Of a stretch of DNA of 64,000 nt, positions 24,131 to 33,984 are shown one piece after another. Made by a program: the position numbers and the translations under genes. Origin of the DNA: Halocynthiibacter sp049608145 (GTDB taxonomy: Bacteria > Pseudomonadota > Alphaproteobacteria > Rhodobacterales > Rhodobacteraceae). Under the pieces are notes generated by a model, which worked only from the letters and a program-made list of their open reading frames with translations, did no database searches and was not told where the DNA came from. How positions within the stretch are numbered: the first letter of the stretch is position 1; each line of letters opens with the position of its first letter. The stretch lies in contig NZ_JBMYXF010000002.1 in assembly GCF_049608145.1 (NCBI RefSeq), positions 62,001 through 126,000 on the forward strand, given 5' to 3'.

Positions 24131-24927
24131 CCTTCCAACCTGTCCTTCCCTTTTCCGGATATCCCGGCTGGACCTTCCTGTCCCGAACCCTGGAACAGCA
24201 ACAGGCAAGCTTTGAACAGGGATCTCAGATAACGCGGCAGGTGAAGAATTTCACTGAAAATATCGCCTCGATACAAACAGCCGAGCAACTGGTGAATGAC
24301 CGCCAGCTGCTTGAGGTGGCCCTTGGTGCGTTTGGTCTGGAAGAGGACATCAACAGCAAAGCTTTCATTCAGCAAATTCTGGAAAGCGACACATTGGATA
24401 CTTCCAGCCTCGCCAACAGGCTTGCTGACAAACGTTATCTTGATTTCGCACAAGCGTTTGGCTTTGGTGATTTTGATATCCCACGCACACAACTATCCGA
24501 TTTCCCCACAGAAATTACATCTTCCTTCATGGACAACAAATTTGAAATCGCAGTGGGAGATCAGGACAGCAGCATGCGGCTGGCTCTTGGCATTGAACGC
24601 GATCTTGAACAATTAGCTTCGCGCAGTATTTCAGACACCGCCAAATGGTATTCCATGATGGGAAGCGCCCCAATGCGGCAAGTATTTGATACGGCTTTTG
24701 GCATGCCCTCTAGTTTCGCGGCACTTGATCTGGACAAACAGCTGGACATTTTTCGGGACCGTGCCTCCCGGGATTTCGGAACCGATACCATTGAACAGTT
24801 CGCTGACCCTGAGCTTCGGGAAAAGTTGATCCGAAACTTCCTGATCCGCAGCGAAGCGCAAAATTTCAGTGCCCAGGCCTCTTCAGGACAGACCGCTCTG
24901 ACCTTACTCCAGTCAACAATTCGGTAA
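24127..24927 (+). CDS. DUF1217 flagellar-associated protein
   Basis: Protein of 266 residues of the alphaproteobacterial DUF1217 family, usually encoded within flagellar loci. Typical parts are FTENIASIQTAEQLVNDRQL, the GFGDFDIPRT block, and several helical segments; there are no cysteines, signal peptide or membrane helix. Its function in motility is unproven. It is the last gene of fliC-flaF-flbT-DUF1217, with motB starting 92 bp further on. Confidence 0.88.
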   Translation: MTFQPVLPFSGYPGWTFLSRTLEQQQASFEQGSQITRQVKNFTENIASIQTAEQLVNDRQLLEVALGAFGLEEDINSKAFIQQILESDTLDTSSLANRLADKRYLDFAQAFGFGDFDIPRTQLSDFPTEITSSFMDNKFEIAVGDQDSSMRLALGIERDLEQLASRSISDTAKWYSMMGSAPMRQVFDTAFGMPSSFAALDLDKQLDIFRDRASRDFGTDTIEQFADPELREKLIRNFLIRSEAQNFSAQASSGQTALTLLQSTIR

Positions 24928-24952
24928 ACACCGTCGAACTTTACCCTCAATT

Positions 24953-24963
24953 TTAACTGTTAA
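24953..24963. promoter_or_regulatory. TTAACTGTTAA palindrome upstream of motB
   Basis: Two TTAA half-sites 3 bp apart, 57 bp before the motB start. The spacing differs from CtrA sites (N7). Reported as a weak regulatory candidate. Confidence 0.25.
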
Positions 24964-25019
24964 TCACCACTTCATCCGAAGCTGCTACACCTTATCTTGG
25001 GTAAAAGTGAGGTGGTAAG

Positions 25020-25874
25020 ATGAGTACGGATGGGTTGGCCCCCGTAATTATCAAAAAAGTCAAAAAGGGGGGCGGAGACGGCCACCATGGGGGGGCCTGG
25101 AAGGTTGCCTATGCTGACTTTGTTACGGCGATGATGGCGTTTTTCATGCTGATGTGGCTTTTAAATGCGACCACTGAAAAACAACGCAAAGGTATCGCAG
25201 ATTATTTCAGTCCTACAATACCTGTTCACCGCGTCTCAGGTGGGGGGGATGGAATAGGTGGTGGCGATTCCGTTTTCACAGAAGAAACACTGGCGCAAAA
25301 TGGCACCGGTGGATCCATCGCGGCGCCGTCATCCGAAGACGCCGCTGCCGGTGCCACTGTTGGTGATGCCCAGGGCGCTGCGGTTGAAGAAGGTGCCGTT
25401 GAGGAAGAAGAAATTCAACGTCTTCTGGAGGAACTTTCCGGCAATGGCGGTGAAAGCCTTGCCATGGATAACCCCTTGAAACACGTATTGACCAAGGTAA
25501 CTGACGAAGGACTAATCGTCGAAATTTTTGACACGCCAGGTGAACCTCTGTTTCAGGGGAACAGCGCTGTGCCAACTGATGTTCTCATTGAAATTGCTGC
25601 GATAATGCAACGTGTCTTTGCATTGGTTGAAAACAACCTCGCAATCAACGGCCATATCCGAGCGCATCCGGTGGTGCTGGCGAACAGCCCCGTCTGGGAA
25701 CTGTCATCTGCACGCGCATCTTCTATGCGTGAATTGATGGAAGATACGGGTTTCGCGCCGGAACGCACCCAGAGAGTTTCGGGTTTCGCCGACAGAAAAC
25801 TAATCGCCCTTGATCCTATGTCACCGCGAAATAACCGACTGGAACTCATTCTTTTGCGGTCGAACCAGCAATAG
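25020..25874 (+). CDS. motB: Flagellar motor protein MotB
   Basis: Stator protein of 284 residues. The single transmembrane helix contains the proton-channel Asp33 (YADFVTAMMAFFMLMWLL). An acidic Gly/Ala-rich periplasmic linker (about 75-145) follows, then an OmpA-like peptidoglycan-binding domain (LAINGHIRAHPVVLANSPVW to NRLELILL). The N-terminal cytoplasmic stretch is basic (IIKKVKKGGG). MotA is not in this window, so its gene must lie elsewhere, which is unusual for a stator pair. Confidence 0.92.
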   Translation: MSTDGLAPVIIKKVKKGGGDGHHGGAWKVAYADFVTAMMAFFMLMWLLNATTEKQRKGIADYFSPTIPVHRVSGGGDGIGGGDSVFTEETLAQNGTGGSIAAPSSEDAAAGATVGDAQGAAVEEGAVEEEEIQRLLEELSGNGGESLAMDNPLKHVLTKVTDEGLIVEIFDTPGEPLFQGNSAVPTDVLIEIAAIMQRVFALVENNLAINGHIRAHPVVLANSPVWELSSARASSMRELMEDTGFAPERTQRVSGFADRKLIALDPMSPRNNRLELILLRSNQQ

Positions 25875-25905
25875 TACACAGATAAATCACTCATTTTTGT
25901 CGCTG

Positions 25906-25920
25906 TTAGCCGCTTGTTAA
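25906..25920. promoter_or_regulatory. CtrA-like site upstream of flgE
   Basis: TTAG-N7-TTAA, one mismatch from the CtrA consensus TTAA-N7-TTAA, 58 bp before the flgE start. CtrA control of flagellar genes is established in related alphaproteobacteria; the site itself is a sequence match only. Confidence 0.4.
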
Positions 25921-25977
25921 GCTGCGGTCATTATAGATGGATCAAACACAGGGATTGATGCAGCAGAAAGGCGCACC

Positions 25978-27294
25978 ATGACTATATCTTCATCTCTCAA
26001 CGCAGGCGTGGCCGGGTTATTCGCCAATGCCACGAAACTTGCGACGATTTCAGACAATATCGCGAACTCCAACACCTTTGGGTACAAGCGTGCCATGGCG
26101 GATTTTGATTCCTTTGTAATTACACAAAGTTCTTCATCCGGCACATATTCCGCGGGCGGCGTGCGCGCAAGCACCACCCGGTTGGTTGAAGAGCGAGGCC
26201 CGATTGTTTCAACATCCAATGCCATGGACATCGCCATTGCCGGACGGGGAATGTTGCCTGTGACAACCACCACATCCGTGGGTGCCACTTCCGGCGATCA
26301 GCCCCTGATGATGACAACCACCGGATCATTTCACACTGATGCCGATGGCATTCTACGCACAAAATCCGGTTTGGTTCTTTTGGGGGTTCCCGCAAATGCT
26401 GACGGATCAATAGACACATTCCCGCGAGACACTTCCGCCGGGTTGGAGCCGGTAAGAATCAACTCGAATCAGACGGCGGGGGATCCAACAACCCAGATGA
26501 ATCTCGGGGTAAATCTTCCTGCAACTGAGACCGAGGTTGGAATGCCCGGAACTGCGCTCCCTTTATCGGTCGAATATTTCGGCAATTTGGGGACGTCTGA
26601 AACCCTGGACATTACCTTCACCCCGACCATTCCAACACCGCCCACAACGGGCTTTTCCAACACTTGGACCATGGAAATCACCGATTCCGCGCAAGCAGGG
26701 GCAAGCATCGGGAATTACACCATCTCATTTGATGACAGCCAGGCAAACGGCGGCACCCTGTCTTCAGTTACCGTGAATTCCGGCGGTGCATATAACCCCG
26801 CAACCGGTGCACTGGCCCTGACCGTTGACGGCGGTCCATTGACTGTCACGATCGGTCAACTGGGGGATACAAATGGTCTGACCCAACTGTCTGATAGCTT
26901 TGCGCCAACGTCGATTACCAAAGACGGCTCCCCAGTGGGGAACCTGACATCTGTGGAAATTGACGAAAATGGTTTTATCAATGCAACGTATGACACCGGC
27001 TTTATCCGACGTCTTTATCAGGTTCCGCTGGTTGATGTACCTAGTCCGAACAATCTGATCGCAATGAACAATCAGGCTTACCAGGTTTCCCCAAACAGTG
27101 GCTCTTTTTTCCTGTGGGACGCGGGTGATGGCCCCACTGGCGCAGTTTCTGGATATGCTCGGGAAGGTTCAACCACCGATGTCGCGGGCGAACTGACCGC
27201 CCTGATCCAGACCCAGCGCGCATATTCTTCCAACGCAAAAGTAATCCAAACTGTGGATGAGATGTTGCAGGAGACAACCAACATCAAACGATAA
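25978..27294 (+). CDS. flgE: Flagellar hook protein FlgE
   Basis: Hook subunit of 438 residues. The rod/hook N-terminus (TISSSLNAGVAGLFANATKLATISDNIANSNTFGYKR) and C-terminus (VAGELTALIQTQRAYSSNAKVIQTVDEML) are conserved, with a variable domain in between. It heads a tight run flgE-flgK-flgL-flgI, all on the plus strand with gaps of 39, 0 and -1 nt, likely one operon driven from upstream of flgE. Confidence 0.93.
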   Translation: MTISSSLNAGVAGLFANATKLATISDNIANSNTFGYKRAMADFDSFVITQSSSSGTYSAGGVRASTTRLVEERGPIVSTSNAMDIAIAGRGMLPVTTTTSVGATSGDQPLMMTTTGSFHTDADGILRTKSGLVLLGVPANADGSIDTFPRDTSAGLEPVRINSNQTAGDPTTQMNLGVNLPATETEVGMPGTALPLSVEYFGNLGTSETLDITFTPTIPTPPTTGFSNTWTMEITDSAQAGASIGNYTISFDDSQANGGTLSSVTVNSGGAYNPATGALALTVDGGPLTVTIGQLGDTNGLTQLSDSFAPTSITKDGSPVGNLTSVEIDENGFINATYDTGFIRRLYQVPLVDVPSPNNLIAMNNQAYQVSPNSGSFFLWDAGDGPTGAVSGYAREGSTTDVAGELTALIQTQRAYSSNAKVIQTVDEMLQETTNIKR

Positions 27295-27333
27295 ACCACA
27301 GATCCCGGACCAGAAAGGTAACCAGGATTCCCC

Positions 27334-28788
27334 ATGAGCATCACCGGTTCAATCGCCAATGCCCTATCCGGCCTAAACGCCACATCCCGGCGGGCCGAGA
27401 TCGTTTCGTCCAACATCGCCAATGCAAACACCGAAGGATACGGCGTTCGGCAGCTGGATGTTTCTGCCGCGACGGTCGCAGGTGGCGGTGCCGGTGTTCG
27501 CATCGACGGAGTTACCCGGCTGATTGACAATGGCGTCATTCAGGACAGGCGTCTTGCAGACGCAAGTCTGGGTGAAAGCACTAAACGATCCTCTTTTTTC
27601 GCCAGTGTGGAAAATGCGATCGGATCCCCTGAAGAAGCGGGTTCACTTTCTGGACGTATCGCTGATTTGGAAGCCGCATTGATTTCCGCTGCAAGTCGGC
27701 CAGATTCCGAACCCCGACTGAACGACGTGCTGAACGAAGCCCAAGGTATCACACAGCATCTGAAATCAGCTTCTGATCAGGTTCAGACATTACGTGAAGA
27801 AGCGGATCACGGGATTGCGCGTGATGTAAAACAGCTTAATGAAGGGCTCCAAAATATTCGAGACATCAACATCTCGATTGCAGCAACGCAGGCACGCGGT
27901 CTTGATGCGGCGGCGCTTCAGGATCAGCGGCAAAGGCTTATCGATGGATTATCATCGATTGTGCCCATTCGCCAAGTTCCCCGTGATAATGGCACGGTGG
28001 CACTGTTTACGACAGCTGGCACTGTTCTTTTGGATGGAAAAGCCACCGAATTTGGCTTCCAAGAAACCAGTACCATCACTCCGGACATGACAACCACTGG
28101 TCTGTTGTCTGGGTTAACTGTGAATGGCATCCCTGCGGATACAAGTTCCGGACACAGTCTATTGCGTGGCGGGTCCCTCATTGCAAATTTCGAAGTCCGG
28201 GATGAATTGGCGATCGAAGCACAATCACAACTGGATGCTGTTGCACGAAATCTGGTCGAACGTTTTCAGTCGCCATCAACAGACCCAACGTTGAGTCCAG
28301 GGGATGCAGGAATTTTTACAGATTCCGGAACAGCTTTTTCTGCTGCAGATGAACTCGGCTTATCCGCACGATTACAGATCAACCCACTGGCCGATCCTCA
28401 GAACGGCGGTGAAATCAGACGATTACGTGATGGCCTTGGTGCGATCGTTCCCGGAAATGTTGGCAACGCCTCGCAACTGCAACGCTTGGCCTCTGCACTT
28501 CAGGCACCAGAAGTCATGGCTTCCGGATCATTTTCTTCCGGAGCTCGGGGAATGACGACGCTTGTGTCCGATTTACTGTCAGAATTTGGGACCTCCCGCC
28601 AAGCTGCAGAAGCGGATGTTACTTATGCCAACGTTCAGTTCGAAACCTTTAAGAACATGGAACTACAGGCCGGTGTCGATACCGACCGAGAAATGCAGGA
28701 ACTGCTTTTGGTAGAACAGGCCTATGCCGCCAACGCCCGGGTTCTTCAGACGGCTGATGAACTGATTCAAATGCTGATTGGATTATAA
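27334..28788 (+). CDS. flgK: Hook-associated protein 1 (FlgK)
   Basis: Hook-filament junction protein of 484 residues. The N-terminal SGLNATSRRAEIVSSNIANANTEGYGVRQ and the C-terminal LLLVEQAYAANARVLQTADELIQMLIGL are family hallmarks. The central region is coiled and helical (LQNIRDINISIAATQARGLDAAALQDQRQRL). The next gene starts directly at the base after its stop. Confidence 0.92.
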   Translation: MSITGSIANALSGLNATSRRAEIVSSNIANANTEGYGVRQLDVSAATVAGGGAGVRIDGVTRLIDNGVIQDRRLADASLGESTKRSSFFASVENAIGSPEEAGSLSGRIADLEAALISAASRPDSEPRLNDVLNEAQGITQHLKSASDQVQTLREEADHGIARDVKQLNEGLQNIRDINISIAATQARGLDAAALQDQRQRLIDGLSSIVPIRQVPRDNGTVALFTTAGTVLLDGKATEFGFQETSTITPDMTTTGLLSGLTVNGIPADTSSGHSLLRGGSLIANFEVRDELAIEAQSQLDAVARNLVERFQSPSTDPTLSPGDAGIFTDSGTAFSAADELGLSARLQINPLADPQNGGEIRRLRDGLGAIVPGNVGNASQLQRLASALQAPEVMASGSFSSGARGMTTLVSDLLSEFGTSRQAAEADVTYANVQFETFKNMELQAGVDTDREMQELLLVEQAYAANARVLQTADELIQMLIGL

Positions 28789-29796
28789 ATGCCTAACTTT
28801 TTATCGGTCGGGGATCTGTCACAAAGTTTTCTGATGAACCGCTATAACTCAAGCCTTAAAACAAAGATGAACCAGTTGTCACTGGAACTTACCAGCGGTC
28901 AAGTTCAGGATGTCGCCGGACGCCTAAGGGGCGATTTTTCACCAGTCGCCAGCATCGACAGGTCGCTGACAGCGCTAAATGCGTATAAAACGGCCAATTC
29001 CGAAGCCGCTTTGCTGGCAACAACCATGCAGAACGCCCTAGAAACGGTGCAGAGCTATGTATCAGATGCGGCACCGGATTTAATCATGGCAAGTGATTCC
29101 GGTCACATCCATATGATTACCCCAGCAGCGGCAGACGCACATCAAAAGTTCGAAGCCGTGTTGTCGGCCTTAAACACCCAGGTCGCGGGGCGCAGTCTGT
29201 TTTCAGGAACTGCAACCGATAGGATCGCCATGGCGGACCCAGACATCATCCTTGATGCGCTAAATGTCGCGATCGCAGCCGAAACCACAGCCGCTGGCAT
29301 CCAGTCTGTTGTCGACACGTGGTTTGCCCCAGGCGGCGGATTCGACACGGTTGCCTATGACGGTGCGGTTAACGACGTTGCGCCTTTGGACATCGGGCCA
29401 AACGAAACAACTGACCTTGCCGTCCGGGCCGATCACAACGCAATTCGCGAAAGCCTGAAAGGCCTTGCCACGGCATCTTTGGTTCACCAGGGGGCCCTGT
29501 CCAGCAATCTGACAGAACAAGCTGCGCTTATTTCATATTCCGGACAAACCCTGCTTTCAGCAGAAAATGCCGTTTTGAATATTCGCACCGGGATTGGCGT
29601 TTCCGAGGCCCAAATCGAACAGGCGTCGGTGCGCAATAATACTGAAACCAACGTGTTGGAAATTTCGCGCGCCGGTCTTCTGGAAGTCGATCCGTACAGC
29701 ACAGCAACAGAGCTTCAGGCGGCACAAACACAACTGGAAACCCTGTATACCCTAACATCCCGGCTATCGCGCCTGTCACTTGCGGATTACATCTAA
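28789..29796 (+). CDS. flgL: Hook-associated protein 3 (FlgL, flagellin-like)
   Basis: Junction protein of 335 residues with flagellin-like ends: SQSFLMNRYNSSLKTKMNQLSLELTSGQ at the N-terminus and QLETLYTLTSRLSRLSLADYI at the C-terminus. The family is recognised by position after flgK and by the central GRSLFSGTATDR motif. Its stop overlaps the flgI start (TAATG). Confidence 0.9.
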   Translation: MPNFLSVGDLSQSFLMNRYNSSLKTKMNQLSLELTSGQVQDVAGRLRGDFSPVASIDRSLTALNAYKTANSEAALLATTMQNALETVQSYVSDAAPDLIMASDSGHIHMITPAAADAHQKFEAVLSALNTQVAGRSLFSGTATDRIAMADPDIILDALNVAIAAETTAAGIQSVVDTWFAPGGGFDTVAYDGAVNDVAPLDIGPNETTDLAVRADHNAIRESLKGLATASLVHQGALSSNLTEQAALISYSGQTLLSAENAVLNIRTGIGVSEAQIEQASVRNNTETNVLEISRAGLLEVDPYSTATELQAAQTQLETLYTLTSRLSRLSLADYI

Positions 29797-30902
29797 TGTT
29801 TAGGTTTTTTCTTCAGACTTTTATTTTTGCCCTGCTCTGCCTAAGCACCGCGCAGGCAACCCCTATCCGCCTGAAAGATCTGGTGGAATTTGATGGTGTC
29901 CGGGAAAATGATCTGGTGGGCTATGGGCTTGTCGTTGGATTAAATGGCACCGGAGATGGCATACGAAATGCACCATTCACCGAAGAAATCATGTCCAATA
30001 TTCTTGAACGCTTGGGCGTGAACGTAACTGGTGAACAGTTTCGCCCCAAAAATGTTGCTGCTGTTTTTGTCACCGCAACCCTGCCGCCTTTTGCACGTGC
30101 GGGCAGTCAGATTGATATTACGGTTTCCGCCATTGGGGATGCGAAAAGCCTGCTGGGGGGTACACTTGTTATGACCCCGCTGAACGCCGCCGACGGGGAA
30201 ATATACGCCGTGGCGCAGGGCACGATTATTGCAGGTGGTTTCAGCGCGGAAGGCGATGGCGGTAGTGTAACCCAGGGTGTTCCAACCGCCGGATCCATTC
30301 CGTCGGGGGCGCGGGTTGAACGTGAAATCGACTTTCAACTGGCGTCTTTGTCCACAATACGTCTTGCTCTGCGATCCCCGGATTTCACGACGGCCACCCG
30401 TATCGAAACTGCTATCAACCAAGAATTTGGGCGGGCCGTTTCAGTGATGCTGGATGCGGGCACAGTCCAGATTGATATCGCATCTACCCGCATGGCATCC
30501 CCTGCACATGCGTTGGGACGGATTGAAAATATTCTTGTCACGCCGGAAAGGCGGGCACGGGTGATCGTTGATCAGCGATCCGGCACGATTGTCATGGGGG
30601 AAGATGTTCGCATTTCCCGCGTCGCTGTCGCGCAAGGCAATCTAACGTTACGCATCCAAGAAAATCCTTTGGTTGTTCAGCCCAACCCTTTTTCGCCAGG
30701 AGAAGTCGTTGTGGTGCCCCAGACCACCGCCGGGATCGAAGAGGAGGAAGGAACAGGGCTTGCCGAATTGAATGAAGGGACATCTTTATCCGAAGTCATC
30801 GCAGGGCTAAACGCCCTGGGCGTTTCACCCAGGGATATGATCGACATCCTAAAAAGCATCAAAGCAGCAGGTGCATTGCATGCCGAATTTATTGTCCGGT
30901 AA
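29796..30902 (+). CDS. flgI: Flagellar P-ring protein FlgI
   Basis: Periplasmic P-ring subunit of 368 residues with a Sec signal peptide (FFLQTFIFALLCLSTAQA). The mature start TPIRLKDLVEFDGVRENDLVGYGLVVGLNGTGDG is typical. SIKAAGALHAEFIVR ends the protein. It is the last flagellar gene here; matB converges with only 2 bp between the stops. The rest of the basal body and export apparatus is not in the window. Confidence 0.94.
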   Translation: MFRFFLQTFIFALLCLSTAQATPIRLKDLVEFDGVRENDLVGYGLVVGLNGTGDGIRNAPFTEEIMSNILERLGVNVTGEQFRPKNVAAVFVTATLPPFARAGSQIDITVSAIGDAKSLLGGTLVMTPLNAADGEIYAVAQGTIIAGGFSAEGDGGSVTQGVPTAGSIPSGARVEREIDFQLASLSTIRLALRSPDFTTATRIETAINQEFGRAVSVMLDAGTVQIDIASTRMASPAHALGRIENILVTPERRARVIVDQRSGTIVMGEDVRISRVAVAQGNLTLRIQENPLVVQPNPFSPGEVVVVPQTTAGIEEEEGTGLAELNEGTSLSEVIAGLNALGVSPRDMIDILKSIKAAGALHAEFIVR

Positions 30903-30904
30903 TG

Positions 30905-32419
30905 TCACTGCATAAACAGGTTTTTATATTCATCCCGTAGCGCATTCTTTTGCACTTTCCCCATCGTATTGCGCGGCAAGGCATCGATAACCACATATTT
31001 TCGCGGGTGTTTAAATTTGGCCAGTTTTGCCGTTACGGCCTCTTTCAACTGTTCTAGATCGACCACATCATCTGAAGTGCGGGCGATAACGGCGACAACC
31101 GTTTCACCAAAATCAGGGTGCGGCACGCCAACCACGGCAGTTTCTAAAACGCCGGGCTGATCATCCAAAACCTGTTCCACTTCTTTCGGATAGATGTTGA
31201 AGCCACCGGAAATGATCAAATCTTTACCGCGCCCAACAATCTGAATGTAACCGTCTTCATCTTTCTGAACGAGATCACCCGTGATGAAAAAACCGTTTTC
31301 ACGTAGCTCTTCACGGGTTTTTTCAGGCATATTCCAATACCCGTTAAAAACATTGTCGCCGCGCACTTCCAGCACACCGATTTCACCGTCTGGCAACAGC
31401 TCCCCTGTTTCGGGCGCAGTGATCCGTGTTTCGACGCCAGGCAAAGGAAAGCCCACAGTGCCCGCACGCCTTTCACCATCATATGGGTTTGACGTGCTCA
31501 TGTTTGTTTCAGTCATTCCGTAGCGTTCCAGAATGCGATGCCCGGTGCGATCTTCAAACTGGCGATGTGTTTCTGCCAGTAATGGGGCGGAACCGGAGAT
31601 AAACAAGCGCATGTTTTTCGTAAGATCTGCCGTAAAACGTGGATCATCCAACAGGCGCGTGTAAAAGGTCGGCACGCCCATCATCGACGTTGCCTGTGGC
31701 AGGAATGAACACATCGCATCCAGATTAAATTTGGGCAGAAAGACCATAGATCCACCGGCAGCCAACGTCACAAATGTTGCAACAAACAGCCCATGGGTAT
31801 GATAGATCGGCAGGGCATGCATCAACACATCCCGATCCTCAAACTGCCAGAGTTCTTTCAAAACCCTTGCATTTGATGTCAGGTTTCGATGGCTCAGCAT
31901 TGCGCCTTTAGACCGCCCGGTTGTACCTGACGTGTATAGCAACGCCGCCAGATCATCATCGTTCCGAGCAACAACAGGTGCATCGGCGCGCTGTAACGAT
32001 GCTTGGGCAGGCAGGGAACCAGATCCATCTTCGTTCAACGTCATCAACTGCGCATTACACGCCTGAGCGATTGGCATTAGTCCTTTTTGGCAGGTCGTAT
32101 CACATACCAAGACACGTGCGCCGCTGTCTTCTACAAAATAGGATACTTCAGCCGGAGTGTAGGCGGTGTTCAACGGTAAAAACACCACGCCCGCCTGAAT
32201 GCACCCCAAATACAGAGCAAGCGTTTCCGGGGATTTCCCAACCTGCGCGGCCAGCCTATCACCGGGTTCAAGACCCAGTTCAGTTACAAGATTTGCGTAT
32301 CGTGCAACCCGCCCGAAAAATGTGGAATAGCGGATGGTTTCGCCATCCTGCAAATACAAAAACACATTCTCAGATTTCCGCCAAGGGCGCATAAGGGTAT
32401 CGAAAATCAGGTTTGCCAT
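30905..32419 (-). CDS. matB: Malonyl-CoA synthetase
   Basis: ANL-superfamily acyl-CoA ligase of 504 residues that activates malonate (or methylmalonate) with ATP and CoA. The AMP-binding P-loop is LLYTSGTTGRSKGA, followed by ALPIYHTHGL, the A5 motif ERYGMTETNM, and the C-terminal GRGKDLIISGGFNIYPKEVE with the catalytic Lys near PRNTMGKVQKNAL. ERYGMTETNM(S)TSNPYDGERRAGTVG is characteristic of MatB. No malonyl-CoA decarboxylase or malonate transporter is adjacent, so the gene stands alone here. Confidence 0.88.
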   Translation of the reverse strand: MANLIFDTLMRPWRKSENVFLYLQDGETIRYSTFFGRVARYANLVTELGLEPGDRLAAQVGKSPETLALYLGCIQAGVVFLPLNTAYTPAEVSYFVEDSGARVLVCDTTCQKGLMPIAQACNAQLMTLNEDGSGSLPAQASLQRADAPVVARNDDDLAALLYTSGTTGRSKGAMLSHRNLTSNARVLKELWQFEDRDVLMHALPIYHTHGLFVATFVTLAAGGSMVFLPKFNLDAMCSFLPQATSMMGVPTFYTRLLDDPRFTADLTKNMRLFISGSAPLLAETHRQFEDRTGHRILERYGMTETNMSTSNPYDGERRAGTVGFPLPGVETRITAPETGELLPDGEIGVLEVRGDNVFNGYWNMPEKTREELRENGFFITGDLVQKDEDGYIQIVGRGKDLIISGGFNIYPKEVEQVLDDQPGVLETAVVGVPHPDFGETVVAVIARTSDDVVDLEQLKEAVTAKLAKFKHPRKYVVIDALPRNTMGKVQKNALRDEYKNLFMQ

Positions 32420-32578
32420 CTGCTTATCTCTTTTATTGTTCCCGCTTTTCTTCGCAGATCGGGCATGTCAGGTAAATACTCTCTCATCCGCCGTTTCAGA
32501 TTGCCCGCGTCAGCAACACCTTGCCGATATATAAAGCAAAGGGATGTATACGAGGCGTTCAATACTTATACTTAAACT

Positions 32579-33181
32579 ATGAAAAAGAGTTTCCTCCTTG
32601 CCCCCACCCTGCTGCTGGCGATGGCTTTTCCCGCTGCGGCAGATATTATTTCCCTGAACGACCTGTCGGGTTATCTGAACGATTTGCGGACAGCCAAAGC
32701 CGAGTTTACGCAGATCAACAGTGACGGATCCCGGTCAAACGGTACATTTTATATACGACGCCCAGGCCGGGCCCGTTTTGAATATAACTCGCCAGAAGAA
32801 ACACTGGTGATGGCTGGTGGTGGTCAGGTTGCGATTTTTGATGGAAAATCCAACACAGGCCCTGAACAATACCCGCTGCGCCGCACGCCTTTGTCGGTTA
32901 TTCTTGCCCGCCGGGTAAATTTGAACAATGCGAATATGGTGACAGGCCATCGTGAAGACGGCGGCAATACGATTGTCACTGCGCGTGATCCTGAACATGC
33001 CGAATACGGAAATATTCAGCTGGTCTTCTCTGACAATCCGATAAAATTGCGTCAGTGGATTATTACAGATCAAAGCAACAATCGCACTGTCGTCAATCTG
33101 GATGATCTGTCGCCTCAGCGAAACCTGTCATCCCTGTTGTTTTCCATACCACATGAGGTGAACAGGCGTAACGGCGATTAA
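32579..33181 (+). CDS. lolA: Outer-membrane lipoprotein carrier LolA family
   Basis: Periplasmic lipoprotein chaperone of 200 residues with a Sec signal peptide (KKSFLLAPTLLLAMAFPAAAD). The mature protein begins ISLNDLSGYLNDLRTAKAEFTQ and contains the family core NGTFYIRRPGRARFEY. It takes lipoproteins from LolCDE and delivers them to the outer membrane. There is no clear Shine-Dalgarno in front of the ATG at 32579. It converges on the lytic transglycosylase gene. Confidence 0.88.
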   Translation: MKKSFLLAPTLLLAMAFPAAADIISLNDLSGYLNDLRTAKAEFTQINSDGSRSNGTFYIRRPGRARFEYNSPEETLVMAGGGQVAIFDGKSNTGPEQYPLRRTPLSVILARRVNLNNANMVTGHREDGGNTIVTARDPEHAEYGNIQLVFSDNPIKLRQWIITDQSNNRTVVNLDDLSPQRNLSSLLFSIPHEVNRRNGD

Positions 33182-33203
33182 GCCGGCGCCTGCACCACTG
33201 ATT

Positions 33204-33782
33204 TTATAAACAACCTCTGAGCTGGCGCCGATATGTATTGGCGCGGCTCTGCACCCGGGCAGCAACCTGAACAAGCCAGGATTTCGCCCGATAACTGCCG
33301 CGGGAATAGCCTCCACGGCCTTCGTGATATGCCAGATACTGATTGCGGGCGTCAGACAGAGGGATATTCAACTGATCCCGGGTTGCTGTCATATACCAAC
33401 CAATAAAATCAGTCGCATCATCGATATCGTTTCGCTTGGCACCTCGGCTGTTGGTTTCCCGGCGGTATTCATCCCAGGTCGCATCCAACGCCTGACTGTA
33501 TCCATATGCGGAACTCTGGCGTCCCATAGGGATCACGCCCAGCGCATATCGCAAAGGTGTGCGCGCGTTCGCAATAAACTTACTTTCTTGATAGATAGTC
33601 GCCATCTGCACATGCACCGGAACGCCCCAACGTCTTTCCGTACGTTTCATGGCACGTTCAAATGATGGGCGCTGATCAAGGATACTGCACGCATTATCAA
33701 GATTTCGAGGAGCCGAGTTATTACTACTGCCACAGGCGGCAACAAAACCAAGCAAGATCAGGGCGCGAAGGCTTTTTTTCAT
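33204..33782 (-). CDS. Lipoprotein lytic transglycosylase (SLT domain)
   Basis: Cell-wall enzyme of 192 residues. A type II signal with lipobox (GFVAACGSS) predicts lipidation at Cys17. The SLT domain begins near residue 47 with the catalytic Glu in ATIYQESKF, followed by AYGYSQALDATWDEYRRE and the conserved YLAYHEGRGGYSRGSY. It would cleave peptidoglycan glycan strands as an outer-membrane-anchored enzyme. This compact SLT lipoprotein type is common in Rhodobacterales. Confidence 0.87.
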   Translation of the reverse strand: MKKSLRALILLGFVAACGSSNNSAPRNLDNACSILDQRPSFERAMKRTERRWGVPVHVQMATIYQESKFIANARTPLRYALGVIPMGRQSSAYGYSQALDATWDEYRRETNSRGAKRNDIDDATDFIGWYMTATRDQLNIPLSDARNQYLAYHEGRGGYSRGSYRAKSWLVQVAARVQSRANTYRRQLRGCL

Positions 33783-33844
33783 TGGTTACTGCTCATTTAT
33801 TATTGTTTGGCCCAGCATAACCCATTTTTGTCCTGGCGAAAATG

Positions 33845-33856
33845 ACGGATATCCGT
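33845..33856. promoter_or_regulatory. Palindrome in the transglycosylase/hspQ divergent region
   Basis: ACGGATATCCGT is a perfect 12-bp palindrome between two divergent genes (63 bp from one start, 129 bp from the other). It could be an operator; no regulator can be named. Confidence 0.3.
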
Positions 33857-33984
33857 TTTCTCTGCCCAGGCCGGGTTTTCCGGATAAACCACTGCTTTTT
33901 TCGCGAAATTCCGCCCAAAACCCAACAGAGATCGTAGACTTATGGCATAGTGAGTTATAAGTTTCTGCGCTCGGGAGTATGATT

